Positions 26,086 through 35,052 of a DNA stretch of 64,000 bases are shown piece after piece. The notes below the pieces were generated by a model. It made no database searches, was not told where the DNA came from, and saw only the letters and a list, made by a program, of their open reading frames with translations. The stretch is taken from the NCBI GenBank assembly GCA_029261535.1, contig JAJDBF010000010.1, positions 62,001-126,000 of the forward strand. Direction: 5' to 3'. Position numbers and translations under genes: made by a program. Each line of letters starts with the position of its first letter. Position 1 is the first letter of the stretch. This DNA comes from Nitrospinaceae bacterium (GTDB lineage Bacteria > Nitrospinota > Nitrospinia > Nitrospinales > Nitrospinaceae).

Positions 26086-27066
26086 ATGTTTTTCTCTAAA
26101 GGATTCTTCTTCTTCGCCATTCCCAGTCTGCTGATGTGTTTAGTGTTAACAGGTTGCTCACTGGTCAAACTGAATTTTGGAAATTCCATCACCCCGCTGG
26201 AAGAAAAAGTTGTCAGTGGTGAAGGCGAGAACAAAGTTCTTGTCCTGAATATCGAAGGCGTTATTTCCAATCAGAAAAAAAGATCCCTGATGGGTTCACA
26301 GGTTGATGTCGGAATGGTGGAACGTGTTCGGGAGACACTTCAAAAGGCCGTTGAAGAAAATGATATCAAGGCCCTCATATTAAAAATTAATAGTCCAGGG
26401 GGCACCGTCACTTCAAGTGATATTATTTATCATGAAATAAAATTCTTCAAAGAAAAACAAAATCTTCCCGTTTATGCCTGGGTGGTGGATTTAGCCGCTT
26501 CCGGGGGTTATTATATTGCCCAGGCGGCTGACACCATTTTAGCCCACCCAACATCAATCAGTGGAAGCATCGGTGTCATCACTGTTAAAGTCAATCTCAA
26601 GGGATTGATGGACAAGGTGGGAGTCGAGTGGGAAATTATAAAATCAGGGGACAAAAAAGATTTTCTTTCTCCTTTCCGAGCAATCACCCAGAAAGAGCGG
26701 CAGTTGTTCCAGGAAACCATTGATAATTTTTACCAGCGTTTTGTCCGGATCATTGCAGAGAACAGAAAAAAGTTGGATCACGGGCAAGTGACAGCACTTG
26801 CCGATGGTCGAATTTTCTCATCAGAACAGGCGTTAAAATTACACTTGATAGATCACATTGCTTATCGTGATGAGGCGGAAGACCTTATCAAAAATGACCT
26901 TGGTGTGAAGAAAATCAAGTTGGTAACGTATCAGCGCTCAGGAGAATATAAGTCTAATGTTTACTCATCCCTGCCAAGCCAACCTGTGATCAATCTGGTG
27001 AATCTCAATATGAATATTTTACCCAAAAATCCTGGCCCCCATTTTTTCTATTTATGGATGCCCTGA
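26086..27066 (+). CDS. sppA: S49-family signal peptide peptidase (SppA-like lipoprotein)
   Basis: 326 residues. Lipobox LTGC (Cys24) after a hydrophobic signal, so probably lipid-anchored on the outer face of the inner membrane. The S49 core is clear: LILKINSPGGTVTSSD, catalytic Ser139 in DLAASGGYYIA, SGSIGVI, and the general-base lysine in SGDKKDFLSPFR (Lys190 or 191). Single-domain short SppA as in Gram-positives. It degrades remnant signal peptides or membrane proteins. AGAGG precedes the ATG. Confidence 0.92.
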   Translation: MFFSKGFFFFAIPSLLMCLVLTGCSLVKLNFGNSITPLEEKVVSGEGENKVLVLNIEGVISNQKKRSLMGSQVDVGMVERVRETLQKAVEENDIKALILKINSPGGTVTSSDIIYHEIKFFKEKQNLPVYAWVVDLAASGGYYIAQAADTILAHPTSISGSIGVITVKVNLKGLMDKVGVEWEIIKSGDKKDFLSPFRAITQKERQLFQETIDNFYQRFVRIIAENRKKLDHGQVTALADGRIFSSEQALKLHLIDHIAYRDEAEDLIKNDLGVKKIKLVTYQRSGEYKSNVYSSLPSQPVINLVNLNMNILPKNPGPHFFYLWMP

Positions 27067-27085
27067 GAATAAGGATTGAAATAAC

Positions 27086-29029
27086 ATGATCGAAGTGATT
27101 GAAAAAAAGCTAAGATTTCTTCTGGTTGAGGATAATCGCGAGGATACCCTCATTATTCGCAATATGATTGATCAAACACAGGGGGATTCCAGAATTGAAC
27201 TGGATGTTGCTGTTAATTTCAATGAATTTTTCAAGCAAATTGATTTGTTCGAGTATGACTTGTTCCTACTTGACTACCGGCTGGAAGAAGACAGTGGACT
27301 GGAACTTCTTAAAACCCTTCGGAAAAAAAATACCGATGTTCCCGTCATTATACTCACCGGGCAGGGAGATCAGGATACTGTGGTTGAGGCCTTGCGGCTG
27401 GGGGCTACCGACTATATGGACAAGAATAACCTGAACGCGGAAACCCTCGACCACTCTCTTCAAAGAGGCCTCCGCCTGCATCAGGAATCCCTGCAGAAAA
27501 AGAAAATGCAGGCCAGACTGTCATTACAAAAGAAATTATTTTCAAGCCTGTCTGAAGCGGTCTCCTGCCTCCTCAAAACATCAAACCATGACACCGGAAT
27601 AGGTCAGGCTATTGAGATTATGGCCCAGGCCTGTTCTGCAGACGGTGTTGCTTTAATTGAATACCACCTTGAACAACCTGCAAAAACAAAAAAATGGGTC
27701 GTGAGTTCCAGTTGGACCTCCTCACCCGATGAGGTTGTAATTTCAAAGGTGAAGGACATCCTGAATCAGCTTGAATCTTATCCAAAAATTCATAAATGTC
27801 TAAAGGGTTTTGAAGTAGGGACAAAGCTCGAGCCTGTTTCGAAAATTGATTCCTTCGGGTTTACCCATACTCTTTTAGTTCCCATTCAGGTTCATAACCG
27901 ATTTTGGGGTTTTCTGACTTTTGGAAAAATGGACTCCCAAATTCAAATCAACGATTGTCTGATTTCAACCCTGCAGACTTTTTCAGCCAGTCTAGGGTGG
28001 AATCTTAAACGTAATCATGAAGAACGGGCTTTGCAGGAGCTTGTTCAACAGACGTCTGGAGAAACCGGCGATGAATTTTTTGAAGCTCTTGTGGAAAATA
28101 TTGCCATTGCCCTTGAAGTCCGATGCGCTTATGTCAGTGAAATTGTAGAGAGAGGTCTGCCCTGGGCTAAACCAATCAAAGGTTGGAATGGAAGTGAAGT
28201 GGTGACAGGAGACAAGTTCAATTTAAAAAATACTCCGGCTGAAGAAATTCTGTGCGGAATGTACAGTTACTATCCGGAAGGGGTGAAAAATCTATTTCCC
28301 CAATTTATTTGCTTACAGGAATTTAATATTGAGGGGTATGCCGCTGTCCCCTTTTACGATACCGCCGGCAAAATTCTTGGACATCTCTCTATCATGAGTG
28401 AGCACCCTCTGAATGATTCCGAGCGTGTACTCTCAATACTACGCCTGTTCGGTGCCCGCGCCGCAACGGAAATTGAACGGCAAAAAGCAGAAAATAAAAT
28501 CCGAGACATGGCTTTTTATGATGCCCTGACTGGACTTCCCAATCGCCTGTTACTCAGTGACCGTATGGAGGTTGCCCTCCGCCAGGCCAGACGTAACAAA
28601 AATAAAGTCGCCATTATTTATCTGGATTTTGACCATTTCAAAAATATAAACGATACCTACGGTCATCTGTCTGGCGACTTGTTACTAAAAGAAGGTGCCC
28701 GCAGGCTTGAAAATTGTTTGCGCAGAGGCGATACGGTCTCAAGGCAAGGAGGCGATGAATTTGTCATCATTCTCCCCGAAATAAAGACGAAAAGTGATAT
28801 CGCCCGGCTCGCGTTAAAAATTAATGGCTCGGTTAAAGCACCGTTCTTTCTGGAAGATACTGAGATCAAAACTTCGGTTAGCCTGGGGATTTCAGTTTTT
28901 CCTCAAGACGGTGATACCACAAAGACCCTTCTTCAAAAAGCAGATCAGGCTCTTTTCATATCAAAAAATTCAGGGCGCGATAGTTTTAATTTTGCAGTAT
29001 CCCCCCCAGCCAACGGAGAAAGCAACTAG
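27086..29029 (+). CDS. Response regulator with REC, GAF-like and GGDEF domains
   Basis: 647 residues. Receiver domain at 9-125 with phospho-acceptor Asp63 (LFLLDYRLEEDSG) and VIILTGQGDQDT. One or two GAF-like sensory domains occupy about 165-480. A GGDEF diguanylate cyclase follows (AFYDALTGLPNRLLLSDRM near 490, GGDEF at 555-559). The catalytic motif is intact, and RRGD five residues before it is the RxxD product-inhibition site. It should synthesise c-di-GMP in the cytoplasm in response to phosphorylation. No histidine kinase is adjacent. It overlaps the MOSC gene by one base. Confidence 0.93.
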   Translation: MIEVIEKKLRFLLVEDNREDTLIIRNMIDQTQGDSRIELDVAVNFNEFFKQIDLFEYDLFLLDYRLEEDSGLELLKTLRKKNTDVPVIILTGQGDQDTVVEALRLGATDYMDKNNLNAETLDHSLQRGLRLHQESLQKKKMQARLSLQKKLFSSLSEAVSCLLKTSNHDTGIGQAIEIMAQACSADGVALIEYHLEQPAKTKKWVVSSSWTSSPDEVVISKVKDILNQLESYPKIHKCLKGFEVGTKLEPVSKIDSFGFTHTLLVPIQVHNRFWGFLTFGKMDSQIQINDCLISTLQTFSASLGWNLKRNHEERALQELVQQTSGETGDEFFEALVENIAIALEVRCAYVSEIVERGLPWAKPIKGWNGSEVVTGDKFNLKNTPAEEILCGMYSYYPEGVKNLFPQFICLQEFNIEGYAAVPFYDTAGKILGHLSIMSEHPLNDSERVLSILRLFGARAATEIERQKAENKIRDMAFYDALTGLPNRLLLSDRMEVALRQARRNKNKVAIIYLDFDHFKNINDTYGHLSGDLLLKEGARRLENCLRRGDTVSRQGGDEFVIILPEIKTKSDIARLALKINGSVKAPFFLEDTEIKTSVSLGISVFPQDGDTTKTLLQKADQALFISKNSGRDSFNFAVSPPANGESN

Positions 29030-29736
29030 TGACAAAGGGGAGACTCGATGCACTTCCGGGTCAAACTCTAACGGGTCGAATTGCATCCATTAGCATTGGC
29101 AGACCAGAATCCATCCCTGTTGAGAAAGGGCGTCCCTTAAAATCATCTTTCCTTAGAAAACCGAAAAGCACGAAAATATTTCTTGGCTACGAGGGATTTG
29201 AGAACGACCAGGTTGCCGATGCTCGATTACATGGGGGTGCCGACAAAGCCGTTTGTGTTTACAGTCAGAATCACTATAAATTCTGGATCGAACAAAAAGG
29301 ACTTCGATTGACCATCCCTGCCTTCGGAGAAAATCTGACAATTGCGGGCCTCGTGGAAACTGAGGTTCACGTTGGCGATATTTTCCAAATGGGAGAGGCG
29401 CAGGTTCAAATTAGTCAACCGCGACAACCCTGCCATAAAATAAATAAGGTATACAATAAGCAAGAAATGGCTTGCTGGGTCAAAACATCCGGTTTTACGG
29501 GATACTATTTCCGGGTGATCCAGCAAGGATGGGTTTCGCCGAGTGATGAAATCATTTTGCAGGAGCAAGGCGCGGGTGCTTTTACCGTCGACGAGTTGAA
29601 TGGTTTTCTTTCCAAATCCAGGAATGATTACAGTTTTGAAAGATTACAATTAGCGGCTGAACTAAACACTTTGTCTGACGATTGGGCGGGTTTGCTTCGC
29701 AAACGAGTGGCCCGTCTGATACCGCCGACCAGGTAA
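29029..29736 (+). CDS. MOSC-domain protein (YiiM-like)
   Basis: 235 residues. MOSC landmarks: RIASISIGRPESIPV, DARLHGGADKAVCVYSQNHY, PAFGENLTIAGL and the conserved Cys in ISQPRQPCHKI, which in characterised relatives binds molybdenum cofactor sulfur; the C-terminal helical pair (ELNTLSDDWAGLLRKRV) is typical of YiiM. YiiM-type enzymes reduce N-hydroxylated compounds. The GTG start shares its first base with the preceding TAG, showing coupling to the GGDEF gene. Confidence 0.9.
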   Translation: MTKGRLDALPGQTLTGRIASISIGRPESIPVEKGRPLKSSFLRKPKSTKIFLGYEGFENDQVADARLHGGADKAVCVYSQNHYKFWIEQKGLRLTIPAFGENLTIAGLVETEVHVGDIFQMGEAQVQISQPRQPCHKINKVYNKQEMACWVKTSGFTGYYFRVIQQGWVSPSDEIILQEQGAGAFTVDELNGFLSKSRNDYSFERLQLAAELNTLSDDWAGLLRKRVARLIPPTR

Positions 29737-29752
29737 TTTCAGGACATCTCCC

Positions 29753-30334
29753 TTGAACCAGAAAATAAGTGAAGATGAATTGCTTGAGTTTTTATGCACC
29801 TCGCTACTTTTAAAAGAAGCTGGTGAAAAATCAATTCGGGCACTGTTGAGTCATCTTGCTGATCTTGGCTTGCTTTCCCAACAGGAGAAGCCCTATTGGA
29901 AAATCGAGGGACTGGCCCCTCAAGTATCCTCAACGGCCTGGAAAGAACCCTGGATTAAACAATTAAAAAAGCTATGCGAAGGGCCGAGAGGATTCGCACT
30001 AAAATATTTTCTGAAAGATTTGCCAGATACCGTTTCTCTAGCTTACCCGGATCCTGCCGGATTTCAGGGTGCCATCTCCGATGGAATCCTTGAAACCTCG
30101 AGCCCGTCATCGGTCAATACATCCTCCCACCTGAGCAATCTTCAAATTGTAAAAAAGGTAGGAAGGCAGTTGTCGCCACTGATTGAAATGGAAAATGACT
30201 TTCTGACCAGACTGCAAGGCAAACACACCAATCGGCAACGGGCACGGCATATTTTTAATTTTATTATCAGCCGGGTAAAAATGAAGGGAGAGCCTAGGGA
30301 ATGGGTTCAATTGAGCCGTCGCCGACACAAATAA
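29753..30334 (+). CDS. Hypothetical protein, 193 aa
   Basis: No family recognised. The N-terminal 60 residues (SEDELLEFLCTSLLLKEAGE, IRALLSHLADLGLLSQQ) could be a winged-helix-like unit, and the C-terminus is strongly basic (RQRARHIFNFIISRVKMKGE). The only plausible start is TTG 29753, with AGGAC about ten bases upstream. Sits between the MOSC and lipoamide dehydrogenase genes. Confidence 0.65.
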   Translation: MNQKISEDELLEFLCTSLLLKEAGEKSIRALLSHLADLGLLSQQEKPYWKIEGLAPQVSSTAWKEPWIKQLKKLCEGPRGFALKYFLKDLPDTVSLAYPDPAGFQGAISDGILETSSPSSVNTSSHLSNLQIVKKVGRQLSPLIEMENDFLTRLQGKHTNRQRARHIFNFIISRVKMKGEPREWVQLSRRRHK

Positions 30335-30383
30335 ATTGCCCAAATACTTTTTCACTTTCTTTTATTAAATCCGAAATTAAATC

Positions 30384-31772
30384 ATGAAAAAACTTCTCAT
30401 TATTGGAGCCGGGCCGGGCGGGTATTCCGCCGCCTTCTACGCGGCAGACCTTGGGCTTGAAGTCACGCTGGTTGATTCCGATGAACGGCTCGGAGGCGTG
30501 TGCCTCACTCGAGGTTGTATTCCTTCAAAGGCACTGCTTCACATGGCGCGTTTGATAAATGAAACGAAAGAAGCCGCCGACTGGGGTCTGAAATTTGATA
30601 CTCCAGAAATTGACCTTCCTGCCATGCGAAAATGGAAAGACTCCATAATCAACAAACTCACCGGAGGCTTAAAACAACTCAATCAGCAACGGGGAATTCT
30701 TTTTATCTCGGGCCAGGCAACCTTTCTTGATTCCAACACTGTACAGGTGAATAACAATGAAACTTTGTCCTTCGATCATTGCATTATTGCGACAGGATCG
30801 CGACCGGTCATTCCTCCGGCCTTCAATATAAATAGTCCGCTGGTGATGGATTCCACCTCTGCGCTTGAGTTAAGCGACATTCCTGACAGATTATTAATAA
30901 TCGGGGGTGGTTACATCGGGCTTGAGATGGGCACCGTCTATTCCGCATTAGGGAGTCAGGTCACCGTTGTCGAAATGACAGCCGACTTGTTGCCAGGAGC
31001 CGACCGTGATCTGGTCCGGATATTACAAGCCAAGCTCCGGAAACAGTTTCATCAGATTCTACTTTCGACCCGGCTGGAAACTCTGGAAGAGAAAAACGGC
31101 CTCCTTGAAGCTCGCTTCGATGGGAAGGAAGAAGTTCAACTGTTCGACCGCGCACTGGTCGCAGTGGGACGAATACCCAACACAGAAAAGCTTACGCTGG
31201 GAAATACGGGAGTGAATATAGACGATAGAAAATTCATTCAGGTTGGGCAGGATTATAAAACATCGGATGCCTCAATTTCCGCCATTGGCGATGTTATTGG
31301 TGGGGCCATGTTGGCCCACAAGGCATCGCATGAGGGGAAATGGGCGGTGGAATCCTTACTGGATCAAGACCCGCAGACATCACGTTCTCACGTCATGCCT
31401 GCCGTGGTTTTCACCGACCCGGAAATCGCCTGGTGTGGATTGTCCGAGACGGAAGCTAAAAGTAGCGGGAAAGAAATTAGCGTTTCCAAATTCCCCTGGG
31501 GTGCTTCAGGTCGAGCCACCACCCTTGGGCGCAATGACGGTTTCACAAAATTGATTGTCGATAAAGTGACAGAAAAAATACTAGGCGTGGGAATTGTCGG
31601 TGTCGGGGCAGGGGAGTTAATCGCCGAGGGCGTGCTTGCCATCGAAATGGGCGCATCACCCAATGATCTTGCCCATACCATTCATCCGCACCCGACCTTG
31701 TCCGAGACTTTGATGGAATCAGCAGAAGTTGCGATCGGGCACTCCACGCATGTGTATCGAAAAAAGAGCTGA
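30384..31772 (+). CDS. lpdA: Dihydrolipoamide dehydrogenase (E3)
   Basis: Flavoprotein that reoxidises lipoyl groups of 2-oxoacid dehydrogenases or the glycine cleavage system with NAD. 462 residues. FAD loop IIGAGPGGYSAAFYAADLG, redox disulfide Cys40/Cys45 in GGVCLTRGCIPSKALL, NAD loop IIGGGYIGLEMGTVYSALG, AIGDVIGGAMLAHKA and the active-site His in IHPHPTLSET. No E1/E2 or gcv gene adjoins, so its partner complex is encoded elsewhere. It ends one base before the convergent neighbour. Confidence 0.95.
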   Translation: MKKLLIIGAGPGGYSAAFYAADLGLEVTLVDSDERLGGVCLTRGCIPSKALLHMARLINETKEAADWGLKFDTPEIDLPAMRKWKDSIINKLTGGLKQLNQQRGILFISGQATFLDSNTVQVNNNETLSFDHCIIATGSRPVIPPAFNINSPLVMDSTSALELSDIPDRLLIIGGGYIGLEMGTVYSALGSQVTVVEMTADLLPGADRDLVRILQAKLRKQFHQILLSTRLETLEEKNGLLEARFDGKEEVQLFDRALVAVGRIPNTEKLTLGNTGVNIDDRKFIQVGQDYKTSDASISAIGDVIGGAMLAHKASHEGKWAVESLLDQDPQTSRSHVMPAVVFTDPEIAWCGLSETEAKSSGKEISVSKFPWGASGRATTLGRNDGFTKLIVDKVTEKILGVGIVGVGAGELIAEGVLAIEMGASPNDLAHTIHPHPTLSETLMESAEVAIGHSTHVYRKKS

Positions 31773-32027
31773 TTAAATATCGATAACGTCGTCATCTTTG
31801 CGCGGGGCGCGGTAGGTCGGAGAGGGCGGTTTGGGCGCATCGTTTCTTCCAAAACCCAAAAACAACTGGGCGATGATTGCGACCCCTGTCGCGATCAGTG
31901 CAATCACGAAAAAGGTGAAAGCAAAAAAGAAGAGGAACGAGAATGCCACAATCCCGCCAAGAATCATCAGTAGGCGAGTGGACCATGAAACGGGCTGGCT
32001 ACTGTCTTTAAATCGAACGAAAAGCAT
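31773..32027 (-). CDS. Small membrane protein, 84 aa
   Basis: One long or two short hydrophobic helices at about residues 18-58 (LLMILGGIVAFSFLFFFAFT, FFVIALIATGVAIIAQLFL), with a cytoplasmic-looking charged tail ending DDDVIDI. No family recognised. GGAG five bases before ATG supports translation. It abuts lpdA tail to tail with no terminator between them. Confidence 0.65.
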   Translation of the reverse strand: MLFVRFKDSSQPVSWSTRLLMILGGIVAFSFLFFFAFTFFVIALIATGVAIIAQLFLGFGRNDAPKPPSPTYRAPRKDDDVIDI

Positions 32028-32059
32028 TAGACTCCGTCAATGTTAAGTTATAATGAGCT

Positions 32060-32272
32060 ATGAATATGGAAGGCGATTCCTTCATCATAGAATGTCCGAC
32101 CTGCGCTGTCAAAAACCGGGTCAAGGTGTACAAGGCAGACAAGCTACCCGTTTGTGCCAAGTGCCGGACGGCCCTTGTGGATGAAGATAAAAATGAAGCG
32201 CATGCCAGGTACTCTGAAAATTTTAAAAAATTTCACGATCTACCGGACATTGGGCTTCGCAACGAGGAATAG
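32060..32272 (+). CDS. Zinc-ribbon protein, 70 aa
   Basis: CPTC (residues 12-15) and CAKC (32-35) with NRVKVYKADKLPVCAKC resemble the zinc-binding N-terminal segment of thioredoxin 2 (TrxC); no thioredoxin domain follows. It therefore resembles an isolated TrxC-type zinc ribbon. Function unknown. ATG at 32066 is an alternative start. It precedes the BolA gene by about 100 bases on the same strand. Confidence 0.7.
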   Translation: MNMEGDSFIIECPTCAVKNRVKVYKADKLPVCAKCRTALVDEDKNEAHARYSENFKKFHDLPDIGLRNEE

Positions 32273-32376
32273 ATATTCTCGAAGAACTCTTCCAGAAAAC
32301 TTCCTCCGTCAACCTTATCCGCCCGCTATCTCCTGAAATTCTGAATACTAATCCTGATCAATAGAGCTTATCACCC

Positions 32377-32670
32377 ATGGATGAAACTGTAGCGATTATC
32401 GACAGCATCATGCGCGAAACACTGTCTGCCACCCATGTGGCCATTATAGATGAGAGCCACCTGCACCGTGGGCACAAGGCGGCTGGCGGCGGCGGTCATT
32501 ACCACGTCACCGTGGTGTCCACTAAATTTGAAGACGTTAACCTGCTGGATCAGCGCAGACTAGTTTACACAGCACTCGATGACCAAATCAACGGCACGCC
32601 AAAACTCATCCACGCCATTCAGATCAAAACTTTCACTCCAGATGACTGGCAAGCCAGCGGACAGGGGTAA
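32377..32670 (+). CDS. BolA/IbaG-family protein
   Basis: 97 residues. The BolA fold is marked by ATHVAIIDESHLHRGHKAAG, the conserved GGGHYHVTVVS-type strand, LLDQRRLVYTALDDQI and HAIQIKTFTPDDW. BolA proteins pair with monothiol glutaredoxins through an Fe-S cluster and act in cluster trafficking; no glutaredoxin gene is near. A terminal-repeat element begins 46 bases downstream. Confidence 0.9.
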   Translation: MDETVAIIDSIMRETLSATHVAIIDESHLHRGHKAAGGGGHYHVTVVSTKFEDVNLLDQRRLVYTALDDQINGTPKLIHAIQIKTFTPDDWQASGQG

Positions 32671-32716
32671 CGATCATACTCTTGAAAACCTATTGGACGC
32701 GAACTTCCCTTGCCTA

Positions 32717-32903
32717 AGAGATCTCTGCATAACCCAAAAATAAAAAGCAAAGGCGAGATTCTTTCCTTCGACAACCTCAGGACAGGCTCAACAAAGGAAG
32801 TTCCTCAGAATGGCATTGCAGTGTTTTATAGTGTCACCCTGCGCTTGTCGAAGGGCGACCTCCACTTTTCAGTCTCTCAAAAAGCACTTATACAAAGGTC
32901 TCT
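32717..32903 (+). repeat. MITE-like element, copy A
   Basis: 187 bp bounded by imperfect terminal inverted repeats AGAGATCTCTGCATAA (32717-32732) and TTATACAAAGGTCTCT (32888-32903). Inside are the shared core ATAACCCAAAAAT..AAAGGCGAGATTCTT, a CTCAGAATG box, a GTCACCCTG box and CTTGTCGAAGG. Same family as 33609-33768 and 43383-43559. No transposase ORF inside and no clear target duplication. It fills most of the gene-free stretch 32671-32975. Confidence 0.8.
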
Positions 32904-32975
32904 TTCCCAATAGCTGTTTTTTTTTGCAGAAAACGCGGCTGAAAAAAACAATAAATCGCCTGACCTTTATTGAAA

Positions 32976-33458
32976 CTACTCTCGGTAGATTTCCAGTTCC
33001 TCGCAGTTTTTCAGATTGGGCGATTCCGTCAGAGCCTTGATACCTTCACGCGAAAACTGGTTCTTGTACAGGTCGAGTTTGATGTATTTTTTGCTGGTCT
33101 CCGACTCGGCAAAAGCGCGGGCACCTTCATCTCCAATGACATTACCGAACAATGAAAAATGCGTCACCTTCGGCAGGTTGGTTGAACGCGCAAGAGCCAC
33201 AGCTCCCTCGTCTCCCACCTCATTATTATTCAATGTCAGGACTTCCAGGTTTTGCAGGTAAGGGCATTGCGCAATTGCTTCGGCACCCTCATCTTCTATC
33301 TGATTATTGGAGAAGACAAACGTCTTCACGTTTTTGAACGTCTCCGCCTTGGTCATCAGTTCCATCGTTCCGCGCAGGCCAATAAACTTATCCCGCAGAT
33401 TGAGGATTGTCCCATCTTCCGAGAGACCTTCTTTTATAAAATCATCGATCCGGCTCAT
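32976..33458 (-). CDS. Leucine-rich-repeat protein (RI-like), 160 aa
   Basis: Tandem leucine-rich repeats of the ribonuclease-inhibitor type, about 28 residues each: VKTFVFSNNQIEDEGAEAIA, LEVLTLNNNEVGDEGAVALA, VTHFSLFGNVIGDEGARAFA and IKLDLYKNQFSREGIKALTE. No signal peptide, so probably a cytoplasmic protein-binding module. ATG 33458 has GGAGGA six bases upstream and is preferred to GTG 33464. The gene lies between two oppositely oriented copies of the MITE-like element, which suggests it may have moved with them. Confidence 0.85.
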   Translation of the reverse strand: MSRIDDFIKEGLSEDGTILNLRDKFIGLRGTMELMTKAETFKNVKTFVFSNNQIEDEGAEAIAQCPYLQNLEVLTLNNNEVGDEGAVALARSTNLPKVTHFSLFGNVIGDEGARAFAESETSKKYIKLDLYKNQFSREGIKALTESPNLKNCEELEIYRE

Positions 33459-33608
33459 GCACACTCCTCCGGGATTGTTAAGATTCGCTTTTCAAAAACT
33501 ATTCTATCAGAGCGGAGTACCTCCGCAGGAAATTTTTTCAATTCTACACGATGATTGATTTACTTTCACTGACTCCAATGGACGTGCGCGGTCGCTTCCT
33601 CTTGAGTG

Positions 33609-33768
33609 GGAGACCTTTGCATAAGTATTAAAACAGATGCTGGAAATTTGGTGGCCCCCCTTCGACAGGCTCAGGGTGACATATTTGGTGCCGAGCTGTC
33701 ATTCTGAGGACCAACGGGACGAAGAATCTCGCCTTTGCTTTTGATTTTTGGGTTATGCAAAGCTCTCC
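33609..33768 (-). repeat. MITE-like element, copy B (inverted)
   Basis: 160 bp with terminal inverted repeats GGAGACCTTTGCATAA (33609-33624) and TTATGCAAAGCTCTCC (33753-33768). Read on the minus strand it carries the same core ATAACCCAAAAATCAAAAGC, AAAGGCGAGATTCTTCG, CCTCAGAATGACAG and GTCACCCTGAGCCTGTCGAA as the other copies. It ends 45 bases from the stop of the cytochrome gene at 33814. The rest of 33459-33813 shows nothing recognisable. Confidence 0.85.
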
Positions 33769-33813
33769 TTGCGTGGCCCGAAGGGGTAGCTTCAAGGTCT
33801 CTGTGTTCTTCAA

Positions 33814-34935
33814 TTAGAGTAAAGGATCGAGGAACAGGCCAGCGGTTTTCCAACCAGCCACTTCTTCTTTCGTTGGGATAGAGGGCACGGGGATTTTATG
33901 GGTGCGGCTCTCCAAGGGAGAATGGAATGTCCGTGCATAGACCTCGGCTTTCCACAGATAAAGATGATCGAACATCATGCCCCAGGGCGCCATCGCTGTG
34001 CCATCAACGCCACGAGTGATCCGCTGGTAATGAATGTTGTCGGGCCAGTCTTTGAACTTTTTGTCGGTTCTAACGGGCATAACATCGGTGCCTTTGTTGT
34101 CACCGCTACGAAAGTCAAAGGCACCTGTTATCATTGGAGCGCCATCCGCTCCGTGACAAACAGCACAGTTGAGCCCTTCGGTCATAGGTTCCTTGCCTTC
34201 GTAAACCAGTTTGCCTTCGGCAATGATTTTTGGATCATCCCACCAGGTCCACTGGTTAGGAACTTTACCTTCAACTGGAATACTGGTGGGATCGCGCAGG
34301 GTTTTTAAATAGGCGACAAGAGCTTGCAGTTCAACTTTGCTCAGATCTTCGCCGTAATACGTAGGCATAGCGATTGCCGAAATAGCATCTTCAAATCCCG
34401 GTGAAAGACTTTTTCTTGGATCAATAATTTGCTCCGAAATATAGTCTCTAGAAAATAAACCAATTTGTTTTGTTCCAAGGTTTGGGCCACGGTCCGAATG
34501 GCCTTCCGAGAACACTTTATGACATTCGAAACATCTATTTGATTCGAACATTTGCCTACCCGCATCAATTAGATTAATTTCATTATCGTGATCTCGTCCA
34601 CATCCGCATGGTGGTTTTGAAAGAGCTTCAACTTCAACTTGAGGGTTAAATTGTGGAAGACCCGCAGTGATAGAAATAAAAAATACTGTGGGAATTGCAG
34701 TGCTGAAAAATATGCGGGAATTGGTTTGAGAGAGAAATCTTTCTTTTGACAGAGAGGGCAGATCAAGCAAGATAAACAAGATCAGGGCGAAGGCAACGAA
34801 GGCGATAAATTCAATCTGCCACCAGACGGGAAGTCCGAAGGCACCTGTGAAATGCCAAATCACAAAACCAGCTAGTGGGAAATAGACAATTTTTCGGAGA
34901 TGATTTGGTTTTGAAACGGGATTTTCATTTGCCAT
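33814..34935 (-). CDS. Membrane-anchored dihaem cytochrome c, short paralogue
   Basis: 373 residues. Three N-terminal membrane helices at about 15-33, 38-60 and 74-92, then a periplasmic domain with CFECH (135-139), CAVCH (257-261) and a class I style ligand region AMPTYYGEDLSKVELQALVAYL. It matches the neighbouring 422-residue protein over its length (27 of the last 36 residues identical), but lacks that protein's first two helices and has an added Cys-rich CGCGRDHD insert. ATG 34935 is chosen over 34998 because GGGGGTAG lies upstream. Probable electron carrier for the bd-like oxidase; a terminator separates it from the paralogue. Confidence 0.87.
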   Translation of the reverse strand: MANENPVSKPNHLRKIVYFPLAGFVIWHFTGAFGLPVWWQIEFIAFVAFALILFILLDLPSLSKERFLSQTNSRIFFSTAIPTVFFISITAGLPQFNPQVEVEALSKPPCGCGRDHDNEINLIDAGRQMFESNRCFECHKVFSEGHSDRGPNLGTKQIGLFSRDYISEQIIDPRKSLSPGFEDAISAIAMPTYYGEDLSKVELQALVAYLKTLRDPTSIPVEGKVPNQWTWWDDPKIIAEGKLVYEGKEPMTEGLNCAVCHGADGAPMITGAFDFRSGDNKGTDVMPVRTDKKFKDWPDNIHYQRITRGVDGTAMAPWGMMFDHLYLWKAEVYARTFHSPLESRTHKIPVPSIPTKEEVAGWKTAGLFLDPLL

Positions 34936-35003
34936 ACCGCTACCCCCTGAATAGGAATATAGTATAGCAGATATCTTTTTAGGGGTAGGTCGAGCCAAAA
35001 GAA

Positions 35004-35033
35004 AAAGCCCGGTTGCTTGCGCAACCGGGCTTT
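35004..35033 (-). terminator. Rho-independent terminator after the 422-aa cytochrome gene
   Basis: A 13-bp perfect stem (AAAGCCCGGTTGC pairing with GCAACCGGGCTTT) with a 4-base loop. On the minus strand it is followed by TTTTTCTTTT. It lies 20 bases after the stop at 35053, between the two cytochrome paralogues. Confidence 0.92.
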
Positions 35034-35052
35034 AAACAAACGTTTTTTTTGA

